Source: Prunus persica (lineage: Eukaryota > Streptophyta > Magnoliopsida > Rosales > Rosaceae). Taken from it: a stretch of DNA of 64,000 nt. Made by a program: the position numbers and the translations under genes. Numbering within the stretch: position 1 is the first letter of the stretch; each line of letters begins with the position of its first letter. Below, in pieces: positions 23,696-33,463 of the stretch. The stretch spans positions 11,744,972-11,808,971 of the forward strand of contig NC_034012.1 of assembly GCF_000346465.2 (NCBI RefSeq). The letters run 5' to 3'. Below the pieces are notes generated by a model. The model saw nothing but the letters and a program-made list of their open reading frames with translations, did no database searches and was not told where the DNA came from.

Positions 23696-23932
23696 AATGC
23701 TACTCTTATCATATTTGTATACCATATTCCTACATCATTTTATGTGGCAGTTGAGGTGGACAGCCACATCAATTAAAATTATTTAATATATATTTTTTTA
23801 ATGATTTATTCTAGTATTTATTTTTCTAATTGTCTTAATTAAAATACACTTCATTGATTTAATTGATGTGACATATAATATGGACATGCCACATCATGTG
23901 ATATAAAAATGTGGGATAAAAATGTGGTAAGT
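23696..23932. mobile_element. MITE upstream of TPS-2 (AATGCTACWCTTA ends)
   Basis: Left AATGCTACTCTTATCATATT and right inverse (AAGTGTAGCATT) form imperfect inverted ends; an inner pair with GTGGCAGTTGAGGTGGA and GGACATGCCACATCATG also roughly mirrors. It is about 237 bp long and ends some 480 bp before the TPS-2 start codon, inside the likely promoter. Confidence 0.65.
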
Positions 23933-24320
23933 GTAGCATTACTTTTCTATTATTTATGAAAGAATTTCCTTTTTGTTTGAGAACTGAAACGGGTAGAAAA
24001 AACCAAAAGAGTAGGGGCAACACTGACCAAAAAATAACAGCTCCAATAAGCGATTAAAAAGAAAAAAAACAAATGAAAATTATGAGGAGAGAGGAGAGAG
24101 AATATATTACTTATTAATCATGTTTAAGATGGTCTTGATTTCTTTTTCAATGTCATCCTAGCCATTAAAACCTATTTCATCTTAGGGTTAAAAAAGTGTG
24201 TAACCCGCACTCAAAATAGTGAAAGGGGGTACCATGGAAATTATTGATTTGGAAATTCTACCTGCTATGCACGATTCTATTGTTGCTTTGCAATAATCTT
24301 ATATCCCAACAACACTTGCC

Positions 24321-24328
24321 TATATATA
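24321..24328 (+). promoter_or_regulatory. Putative TATA box of TPS-2
   Basis: CTATATATACA lies 84-91 bp before the TPS-2 start codon. Transcription starting about 30 bp downstream would give a leader of about 60 nt, typical for a plant gene. No other TATA element as good lies in the preceding 150 bp. Confidence 0.6.
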
Positions 24329-24411
24329 CATGAGTCTACAATCCATGTTTTCCATAGCAAAGCTCTAAGCATATAGAAAACAAAACAGTACTAAACAAAA
24401 AAAATTAAAAC

Positions 24412-26800
24412 ATGTCTATCCAAGTTTGTGCAGCAGCTCAATCACCAAATGCCAAGCCTGAAATTATTCGGCGGACAGCAAACTTCCCACCAAGCATTTG
24501 GGGTGATCGGTTTCTCAATTATGATTCCCAAGACATTGTAATCTCATGCAAATTATCATTATATTTCATGTTAATTTTTCTCAAAAAAATAATTTCACTC
24601 TTGTTTTGCTTATTTAATTAATTACTGGCTGCAGATAACAAATGCCCGGAACCAACAAGAAGTTAACGAGCTGAAAGAAGTAGTGAGGAGGGAAGTATTA
24701 ACAACTAGTGCAGGTGACTTTTCACATCAGCTCAAGTTGATTGATGCAATCCAGCGCCTTGGCGTGGCATACCATTTTGAAAGTGAAATTGAAGAAGCAT
24801 TGGAGCGTAGGCATGCTGCATTTCGTGACCATGATGGAGATCTATACAACGTTGCTCTTGGTTTCCGGCTACTAAGACAACATGGATATAAGGTTTCATG
24901 TGGTAAGTTAATCAACAAATTATAATGTAGTTGAGCGTACTGTGACTGATTTTGGCCAACTAATGCCTGTTCATTTTTATGTCAATCAAGCAGATGTGTT
25001 CAACAAGTTCAAAGACGAAAATGGCAGCTTCAAGGAATGCTTAATTGCCGATGTTCCGGGGATGCTAAGCCTTTATGAAGCCGGGCATCTAGGCATACGG
25101 GGAGAAGAAATACTAGATGAAGCTCTTGCTTTCACCACCACTCACCTTGATTCTGCTGCAAAAGCTCATGTAAGCTACGAACATGCAGAACAAATCACTC
25201 AAGCCTTGGAGAGACCTTTGCGAAAAGATCTAGAAAGGGTATGTGCCAGGCGTTACATGTCAATCTACCAAGATGAAGCTTCACACAACGAAGCTTTGTT
25301 GAAACTTGCGAAGTTAGACTTCAATCTTGTTCAGTCTTTGCACAAAAAGGAGCTCAGTGAGATTACTAGGTAAGTCTCTCTTTTAATTGTAAATGCGAGC
25401 ATATATACTCAAGTAACACATACAGCTAGTGTTATTGCTTATTAGGTGGTGGAAAGAAGTAGACTTTGAAAAGAAGCTGCCTTTCGCAAGAAATAGGATC
25501 GTGGAGTTGTACTTTTGGGTAGTCGGAGTATACTTTGAACCCCAAAACGTCGAAGCAAGAAAATTTCTTACAAAAGTGATTGCGCTGGTATCAGTGATGG
25601 ATGATATCTACGACGCATATGCTACGTTTGAAGAACTTGAGATCTTTACTGGAGCAATTGAGAGGTACTACTTTGAAATCATAATTTTCTTTTTAATAAT
25701 TTAGAGCTGATTTATTGTAATTGCAGAAAGTGCTCCTAAATAAGCCAACTTACAAGGTTTATCAAATTTTCAGGTGGGATATGAGTTGCATGGATGAACT
25801 TCCAGACTATATGCAAATATTTTATCGTACCCTTTTGACTGTTGTCGATGAAATTGAGGAAGAGATTGCAAAGGATGGAAGATCGTACCGAGTTTATTAT
25901 GCAAAGGAATCTGTATGTATATAATATATATACACTTTTGGTTATAATATATTTAAATTATTTTCTTCCACATTATGTAGCTATAACGTTATGTCCCCTC
26001 CAGTTGAAAGCTTTAGCCCGAGCTTACTTTGAGGAGGCCAGATGGTTCAATGAAGGATACACCCCAACCATGGATGAGTATCTACCTGCTGCAATAGTTT
26101 CTAGTGGCTACCCCATGCTTTCAACTGTATCCTTACTTGGCATGGGAGATATTGTAACAAAGGAGACATTTGAGTGGCTGTTCAATGACCAAAAAATTGT
26201 TAGAGCTTCCGCGACCTTGTGCAGGTTCATGGATGATATTGTCTCAGGCCAGGTATAAAATATTATTGTCATGCTAGATTAGGTAAGCATGTTTAAAATG
26301 CAAAGTTTCACATCGAAAATTTGACAAAATAAAATACTATATATAATAAGTGGTTCCCCAACTAATAGTATCATGGCCTTTGGTGATAAAAACCCACACT
26401 AGACTTTGTTGGTGGTTAAGTTGGGAACAACATCGGTGTTAGCAGTAGTAGTAAGAATGACATATAGTATTACCGAATTAATATTTTGAATTTCTGTACG
26501 CAGTTTGAGAAAGAGAGAGGCCATGTTGCCTGTAGTATTGATTGCTACGTGAGGCAATATGGGGTGTCGGAGCAAGAGGCACTTGATGCTTTGAACAAGC
26601 AAGTGGTGGATCTGTGGAAGGACATAAACGAGGAGTTTCTCAGACCAACTGCAGCGCCAATGGCTGTCCTAATGAGAGTTCTTAATTTAACAAAAGTGAT
26701 AGATCTCCTTTACAAAGGTGACGATGGCTACACGCGTGTTGGTAAAGTGGTGAAGGATAAGATTGCTTCACATTTTATTGATCCAGTGCCAATTATATGA
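24412..26800 (+). CDS. Terpene synthase, TPS-a type (sesquiterpene synthase-like), TPS-2
   Basis: Seven exons with GT-AG borders: 24412-24537, 24635-24902, 24994-25369, 25446-25664, 25774-25912, 26004-26252 and 26504-26800. They join to 557 residues with no stop. RR(x8)W is at residues 20-30, RNR at 272-274, DDIYD at 309-313 and a complete NSE/DTE motif (DDIVSGQFE) at 453-461. The protein starts 19 residues before RR, too short for a transit peptide, so a cytosolic enzyme acting on farnesyl diphosphate is expected. Exons 4 to 7 have exactly the lengths found in TPS-1 (219, 139, 249, 297 bp), so the two are tandem paralogues. It is the best candidate for a fully functional gene here. The terpene formed cannot be deduced from sequence alone. 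Confidence 0.93.
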
Positions 26801-27116
26801 GTTTTCTAGATCATAGGAGGACTCTGTGTGGAGAACTATGATGCTTTTTCTAGATCATAGGAGGATTTCTTTGACAATACCTCCATAGTGATGGGATGTG
26901 GTTTTAAGGGTTTTGTGGTTGAATTTTAGGTTGGTTTGTTTCATATAAGTTGTTTGACTCTTTTGTTTAGTCAATAACATCGGTGGTACTCTTTCCTACC
27001 CTAGATTTTGTTTATCTAGAAAGGTTTTAATGAGGCTACTGTTAATATACTAGTTCTCACCATGTAATGTTCCTTTCGGTTGAATGAAATACCATCTTTT
27101 TGATCAACCAAAAAAA
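26801..27116. other. TPS-2 3' flank
   Basis: A tandem repeat of TTTTCTAGATCATAGGAGGA occurs directly after the stop (about 26802-26865). The remainder, with TTGAATGAAATACC near 27080 and an A run at 27110, looks like a 3' untranslated region and polyadenylation zone. No separate gene. Confidence 0.5.
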
Positions 27117-27415
27117 AAAACATCACATAGTGGTATGATAGTTACACAGAATAATTTATTCATAATATGATGATTAATAGTTTTTCTGTTACTTTACATA
27201 ATGTCAACCACGGTTATATCCACCAAACCCTAGTTAATTTCTAATTAGCCAAGGAAAACAAATATTTCAAAATCTTAGCCTTTTTTATACATAAAGTAGA
27301 AGAGCAAAAGTAAGACTAAAACATATGCAACATATGTGTTTATTGTTGTAAACAAATCATTGTAGCAGAATCCTCAGTAATGCCATGGATATCTATTAAT
27401 GCATGTATGTATATT
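27117..27415 (+). repeat. Dispersed cluster repeat, copy 2
   Basis: From CATCACATAGTGGTATGA the sequence matches 50333-50640 closely, including TGTCAACCACGGTTATATCC and AACCCTAGTTAATTTC. Its second half also matches 22600-22850. It is cut at about 27415 by the Copia-related repeat. Confidence 0.85.
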
Positions 27416-28252
27416 TGAAATTGGTAATTAGGTGATGATGGGTAAATTTAAAGATATTCAAACAAGACACAATAAACTTCACACACTTTAGACTTTGACA
27501 AAATACTCTTATGACTAGTCAACTGTCAAACATGAATTACCACAACCAAGAACATACACAGAGCATACGAAGAAATAACTGCAAGCCTAGAGAATTACTA
27601 GTAACAACCTAGGCACTCAGAAGGACCCGTCAATCTAGGCATTCCCTATGCTACCGATAACTATGGTGAAAGTGTGTGAAGGCATCATAATCAAATAAAC
27701 TGCACACAGTAGATAGTGATGACTAGTCAACCGCAAGAACACAAACCCAGAAATACATGAACATCATGCGATGACTAGTCAACTATTAAGAACACATCAT
27801 AATCAAATAAACAGCACACAACATATAGTGATGACTAGTCAACCGCAAGAACACAAACCCAGAAATACAAGAACATCATGCGATGACTAGTCAACTATCA
27901 AGAACACAAATCCAGAAAATTACAAAGTTGCAAACTAGAAATTGTTCACTTAGAAATGCACCATTGGAAAAAACTGGGGGTCATCAACTGACCAGGCAAT
28001 CTACTAAGCAAAGAAGATTCTTACAAAGAAACACAAGCAAGCTCAAGAAATCCTAGATCTGTTTAGGAAGATAAGCTATACCTCCTTTATGTAATCTTCT
28101 TCTCCAACTTAGAAAAACCAGCAACTTAGTCCTTCATGGCAATGACAGCTTCTTCTTCAGCTTTTTCATCTCATGGCACCAGCTAGCCAGCTCAAACTCA
28201 GATAGAAACCAAAATTTGGATTCAAGGAAGAATGACCAATTTCTTCAAGAAA
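27415..28252. repeat. Long direct repeat A flanking the Copia integrase fragment
   Basis: Starts TGAAATTGGTAATTAGGTGA and matches 29278-30200 over more than 800 bp, ending near AATTTCTTCAAGAAACC. TG...CA-compatible ends (TGAAATTGGT / ACCAATTTCTTCA) make an LTR origin plausible, but the enclosed pol fragment starts in mid-protein, so A and B are not the two LTRs of a simple element. Contains five copies of the palindrome TGACTAGTCA. Confidence 0.65.
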
Positions 28253-29276
28253 CCATACTCTTCAAGATCCTGCAATCCGATACTCTCCAATTTATTCCCT
28301 TTCTCCCCTGAATTGGAGAGGAGGGAGAAACATAATACGGTACCTCTTCATGAAAAGTCACATCCAAAGTAACATGCATCTTCTGAGTAGAAGGATGATA
28401 GCATTTATAACCCTTCTGAGTAGTAGAACAACCAATGAAGATACAGCGGAGAGTGCATGGATCCAGTTTAATCTGTTGATGATAGTAGACATGAACATAG
28501 GCAACACACCCAAACACCTTGGGAGGCAACTTAGAGACAGAGACCGGAGAAGTATGGGTACACAATACATCGAGCGGAGTCATGAAATCAAGAACCCGAC
28601 TAAGAGTACGGTTAATCAGATAGGTTGCTCCCAAAACACTATGGCGCTAAAGATAATGGGGAACAGACATGTCCAATAGAAGGGAGCGGCCAATTTCAAG
28701 TAAGTGACGATTCTTGCGTTCAGACACACCATTCTGCTGAGGAGTGAATGGAGTAGTAGTTTGGTGGATAATGCCTTGATTAAGAAAAAAATGGGTCAAG
28801 GGATTATTCACATATTCACCTCCATTATCAGTCCGAAACACTTTGACTCGATCATGAAACTGAGTAGACACTATGGCACAAAATTTAGGAAGAATAGAAG
28901 CAACATCATGTTTATTCTTCATCAAATACACCTATGTTAGGCGAGTGCAGTCATCAATAAAAGTAACAAACCAACGAAAACCATTAGAAGTCACACAAGC
29001 AGGTCCCCATACAACCGAATGTACTAAATCAAAAGGTTTTGCAGCTTTACTGTCACTCAAAGGAAACACAGTGCGATGGCTCTTGGCCAAAATACATGTC
29101 TCACACTTAAAACTGGACTCATCACAAGAGCATAATAAAGATGGAAACAGACGTTTAAGGTAGTCGAACAACGAGTGTCCCAAGCGATGATGCCATAACC
29201 AAATTTGTTGTTTGCTCTTGACACTGCAACTTTGAATAGTATGAACGACATGATCACGAATTGGTGCAGAAGGCAA
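28253..29276 (-). pseudogene. Copia retrotransposon pol fragment: GAG-pre-integrase and integrase core
   Basis: Read on the minus strand, 29276-28932 encodes the zinc-binding pre-integrase domain (WLWHHRLGHSLF, then CETCILAKSHR, the HHCC pattern) and the start of the integrase core (TFIDDCTRLT). 28931-28647 gives FRTDNGGEYVNN and TPFTPQQNGVSERKNRHLLE, with two of the DDE residues, and 28634-28245 the C-terminal part (KVFGCVAYVHV). Frames change around 28930 and 28640, so it is disabled. Reverse transcriptase and RNase H are absent; the frame ends where repeat A begins. Integrase would have inserted cDNA copies into the genome. Confidence 0.88.
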
Positions 29277-29277
29277 T

Positions 29278-30200
29278 ATGAAATTGGTACTTAGGTGACG
29301 AGGGGTAAACTTAAAAGATATTCAACCAAGAACGCAACAAACTTCACACACTCTAAACCTTGACCAAATACTCTTATGACTAGTCAACTGTCAGATATGA
29401 ATGATACCAAATACTAACATACACAGAGCATACCAAGATGTACCTGCAAGCCTAGAGAATTACTAGTGACAACCTAGGCACTCAGAAGGACCCGTCAATC
29501 TAGGCATCCCCTGTACTAGCAACAACTATGGTGAAAGTGTGTGAAGACAACATAATCAAGCAAACACCAAAGAAAGTGTGTGAAGACAACATAATCAAGC
29601 AAACACCAAAGAGCAAATAATGATGACTAGTCAACTACAAGGATACAAACCCAGAATTCATATGATGACTAGTCAACTACAAGGATACAAACCCAGAATT
29701 CATATGATGACTAGTCAACCACTAAGAACACAAACCCAGAATTCATATGATGACTAGTCAACCACAATTCATACGATGACTAGTCAACCACCAAGAACAC
29801 AAACCCAGAATTCATATGATGACTAGTCAACCACCAAGAACACAAACCCATAAAAATTATAGAGATGCAAACAGAAATTGTTCACCCAGAAACCCACCAT
29901 TGGGAAAAACTGGGGGTCATCAACAGACCGGGCAATCCACTAAGTAGAAAAAGATTCTTACAAAGGAACACAAGCAAGCTCAAGAAAAACTTAGATCTAT
30001 TTAGGAAGATGAGCTATACCTCCTCTGTGCAATCTTCTTCTCCAACTTAGCAAAGCTTGAAGCTCAGTTCTTCATGGCAATGACAGCTCCTTCTCCAGCT
30101 CACTCATCCCATGGCACCAGCTTGCAAGCTCTAACTCAAACAGAAACCAAAATTTGGATTCAAATGAGAATGACCAATTTCTTCAAGAAACCATACTCTT
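29278..30200. repeat. Long direct repeat B
   Basis: Second copy of the repeat at 27415-28252, expanded by extra minisatellite units. It lies between the pre-integrase and the upstream protease-side part of the same Copia pol frame, so it interrupts that frame. Sequence related to it (with TGACTAGTCA at 30537 and 30562) continues to about 30775. Confidence 0.65.
29615..29850. repeat. Minisatellite with palindromic TGACTAGTCA core
   Basis: Six units of roughly 25-45 bp, each GATGACTAGTCAACYACNAGGA followed by ACAAACCCAGAATTCATA. The core TGACTAGTCA is its own reverse complement. Four or more looser units occur in repeat A (27715-27900). Confidence 0.9.
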
Positions 30201-30780
30201 AAAGAAATCAATCTTGAATCTGACCTAGATATAAATGAGAGAGTGTTTTAAGTAGCTAGATGCAGATTAGTATTTCAAATGCAGTTTTTCGAAAAGAAAT
30301 CAATTTGGAAAAACTCATAGATGAAAATATTGTTCTCTCTTGAGGAAGAAGAACAGAAAGATGGCAAGCCAACCTTTCCTAAAAATCCACACAAAAGAGA
30401 CGGCTTCCCAAAGAGGAATTCCTTAGCCTTTACAGACAAAAATTCCCTTAAGTCAGAATCACATGCAGTAGCAGAGAGAGAAAAGAGAATAGGACAAAAA
30501 AGTTGGTTATCCAAGCTGGAAATCCTACAAAGCAAGGATGACTAGTCATACAAGAAATAGATGACTAGTCATCATTTTATGAAAACAGTTTAATGCAACG
30601 TTATGCAATGCCCAATTTGCTTGAACCTCCATAGGATAGTTGTTAGTTAAGAACACCTAGAGAAGCTATTCTCAATCTAAACTTGAGCTTGATAAATAAC
30701 AATAGAAATGCTATTACAGAGTTGTCAAGGGAAGCCAAAAGAAAAACTCAAAATGCATACATTAACACAATGTCAAATAA
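30201..30780. other. Continuation of the repeat B insertion, no gene
   Basis: No recognisable protein. Two adjacent TGACTAGTCA palindromes at 30537-30570 link it to repeats A and B. At 30781 the interrupted Copia pol frame resumes (reading GGLYY on the minus strand). Confidence 0.5.
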
Positions 30781-31046
30781 TATAACCCCCCTATCCGTTT
30801 ACCATGCCCAATCGTCTCGCAAGTCTTGAGATTCTGAAAAGAGCAATGTGTAGGATAGAAAGTAGCAGAAGCATTCAGTGTATTAAGTAATCAGCCAACA
30901 GACAATAAGTTACAATGGATATTAGGAACGAGTAACGCACGAGACAAGGACAAAGTAGGAGTGAGAGAGATTGTGCCCTCGCCAGTAATTGGAGAGGGCA
31001 AGCCATTAGCACTAGTTATGTATGGGTCACGGGTGTTACTAGACAA
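30781..31046 (-). pseudogene. Copia pol fragment, protease to pre-integrase linker
   Basis: The minus strand encodes SNTRDPYITSANGLPSPITG, ALLVPNIHCNLLSVG, one in-frame TGA, then a stretch ending ETIGHGKRIGGLYY. This is the region just after the aspartic protease of Copia Gag-Pol and directly before the pre-integrase domain found at 29276. The protease active site and all of gag are missing: at 31046/31047 the element is fused to a TPS exon. Together with 28253-29276 it is one split, truncated element. Confidence 0.8.
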
Positions 31047-31333
31047 GGAGAGAGGGCATGTTGCTTCTAGTATTGATTCATACAAAGCAACATGGAGTGT
31101 CAGAGCAAGAGACACTTGATGGTTTCAACAAACAAGTTGTGGATTTGTGGAAGGATATAAACGAGGAGCTCCTCATAAAGCCAACTGTTGTGGCAAGGCC
31201 TGTCCTCATGCGCGTTCTGAATTTAACAAGAGTTGTGGATCTGCTTTACAAAAGGGGAGATGCCTTCACACATGTTGGAAAACTTATGAAAGATATTGTT
31301 GCTTCACTTTTTATTGATCCTGTGTTACTTTAA
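31047..31333 (+). pseudogene. Orphan TPS exon 7
   Basis: From GAGAGAGGGCATGTTGCTTC to the stop this matches TPS-1 exon 7 (6750-7037) at high identity. The first codons of the exon are replaced by Copia sequence, and about two bases are lost near 31078 (GATTCATACAAAGC versus GATTGCTACATGAAGC), shifting the frame. The C-terminal part up to [17 protein letters not shown] and the final stop is otherwise preserved, as is the beginning of the 3' flank. It is the last remnant of a TPS-1-like copy whose other exons were lost to retrotransposon activity. Confidence 0.92.
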
Positions 31334-32593
31334 GTTGGATTCCTTGTTAACTTTGTAATTTCTAACTACCTCAATAATCACAAAAAATGCAAGGAATTCG
31401 TACCTCAAGTGGTTAAAAGCATTTATCCTTACATCTCCTATGTTCGATTCCCTATTCTTCCAATATCTCTTGTATAAATAAATAAATAAATAATCACATA
31501 AAAATGTCACATTTACTTATTTATTCTAGATCACTAAAGTTCAAACGCTCTTAAGTTTGGGCCAAAAAATATTTGTCCTCTTCAAAAAAGGTCATCATCC
31601 CCATGGAGAATACTTTCTTTGGTTCAAGATATACGAACTCTTTGTCAATATATTCAAGTTTCAACATGTCTACTGGGAAGCAAACTTCGTAGCATATCTT
31701 TTGGAAATGCTAGGCCATGATCAGACCAACCTTCCATTTGGTTTTCTAATTTCCTTTTTCGTTGTTTGTAAAGTTTTATATGATCTCCGGAGTTTAGGAA
31801 TCCAATGCGGATTCTCATTGTAACTTCATTTGACGTAAAAAAGCACACAATGTGGGTTGTCTAATGTTGTTATGGGCGCTAGATTTGTTCACTGAACTTG
31901 TCACGATCCCATAATTTTTCAGAGCGAGGAACTGATATAAAAGGAGGAACAATCTCACCTTTTTTTTCTTCTCATATGAATGATTAATAAAAGATGATTT
32001 GTTTATCCATTGTAGTTTTGGAGGGAGGAGATGAGTTCTATCAACTGTTGAGTGAGGGACAAATTTCAAGTGTCCAAAGAAAAATATTTTAAATAAGTAA
32101 AAGGATGAGCATTCTTGAAAGAATACTAATTTGTTTTAGGTGTTCATAGCATGTTTTATTTTTGGTCAATAAGTTCAGAGCATGTTCAAATCATAAAGTG
32201 GGTCTCCAAAGAAATAAGAGTGGTGTTCATAAAATAATAAACAAATCAGAGCGTGTTCAAATTGTAAACAGAATCCCTCTAAACCTAATTAGCCATAAGA
32301 CCATCTCCAACCATAAAAATGACTAAACTTAAATTTTCACTCCCAAAATACAACTATTCATGTATTGTTTGGACTCAAATAGTTTTTTTCTCCAATCTTG
32401 TAGGACTCAAAATTTGAGTCCGATGCTTTATTAATTGTTTAATAATGGTTTACCTCTACGAATTTTTTGTGTTTAATTTTGGTTTATACCATTGTGCTTT
32501 TGTTTTTATCACAAATAAAATAATAATAAACTAAAATAACTAGTTTTGAGTTTTAGCTCCTATCCCTCACCACCACTAGAGTCATAAAAAATT
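31334..32593. other. Spacer with possible RNase H remnant and duplicated block fragment
   Basis: At 31557-31730 the + strand encodes a stretch with FQHVYWEANFVAYLLEMLGH, like the C-terminal RNase H part of plant LINE-type elements (HxxREANxVAD); this is tentative. At 32055-32260 a fragment of the 17515-18245 block recurs. From about 32295 (CCATCTCCAACCAT) a MITE-like sequence begins, into which the MULE inserted; it resumes at 49984. Confidence 0.4.
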
Positions 32594-32705
32594 GAGAAAT
32601 AGCTTAAAATGACACCCATTTTATAATTTTAATTAAAAATACCACTCCTTCCCAATTTTTGTACAACTATCACCTATAAATATAAAATTATTGTCCACTT
32701 ATTGC
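32594..32705 (+). repeat. MULE left terminal inverted repeat
   Basis: 112 bp from GAGAAATAGCTTAAAATG to TTGTCCACTTATTGC. It pairs with 49863-49974 over its entire length, with conserved blocks AAAATACCAC and ACCTATAAATAT; the latter may supply a TATA box for inward transcription. Confidence 0.9.
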
Positions 32706-32739
32706 TGATTTTTCACAAGTTCAGAAATTTTGTTCTCTC

Positions 32740-32930
32740 TTAGCTCACACAGCTCACTCTTTCTCTGTGGCACAGCTCTCTTTCTCTTTGGTATCTGTCT
32801 ATCATAGCTCTCTATGTCTCTCTTGGCTCTCTCTATCTTGGCTCTCTCTCTCTCTCTAGCACAACTCTCTGTCTCTCTCTTTGCTCTCTTTCTCATAGCG
32901 CAGCTGTTTCTCTCTCTAGCTTCGTTATGT
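32740..32930 (+). repeat. CT-rich AGCTCTCT leader at the MULE left end
   Basis: Degenerate repeats of AGCTCTCTNTCTC follow the terminal repeat. The mirror-image position at the right end (49640-49850, complementary strand) has the same composition. Placement fits a shared 5' leader of inward transcripts. A leader intron may run from about 33053 (GTAGTG) to the AG at 33460-33461. Confidence 0.7.
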
Positions 32931-33463
32931 CTCTTTCTCCCCTATTCGATGTCTTGCTCTCTGTTTGGAATCACGAACCCCTCCCTTTAGCTATGTCTTC
33001 TGAATAGCTGCTTGCAACCTTGAAGCTCTAGTGGATTGCCGACCTCGAAAAGGTAGTGTTGATGGTTATTTTCTTAATATAAGTGGGATTATGTGAAATG
33101 GGTTATAGTTTGATTGTTTGGGTTTGTGTTAAATTCGTTTTGGCTTTAATTTCTTTGGGTTAGGTTTTGTTGAATATTCATGCTCATTGATCTGGGTTTG
33201 TACCAATTGCATTTAGATTGGTCTGGATATGTGAATCTTGAAACTTGGAATTTTCCATTTGATGTAGTAGATCTGTATAGTGTGATTCTGATGTGTTACT
33301 GGTGTACTGCTGTTGTGTTCCTCTTATTTTACAGTCGTATTGCTGTTATATTGCTTATATATTGCTGCTATATTGCTCTTATATTGTGGTTATATTGCTA
33401 TTGTATTGTATGGTTATTGTGGTTATATTGTGTTAATGAAATGTTGTTTTGTCATGGTCAGAA

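Noticed and set aside
27415..30200. Repeats A and B as the two LTRs of an intact Copia element
   Set aside because: The enclosed region starts in mid-pol, lacks gag, protease and reverse transcriptase, and pol continues beyond repeat B.
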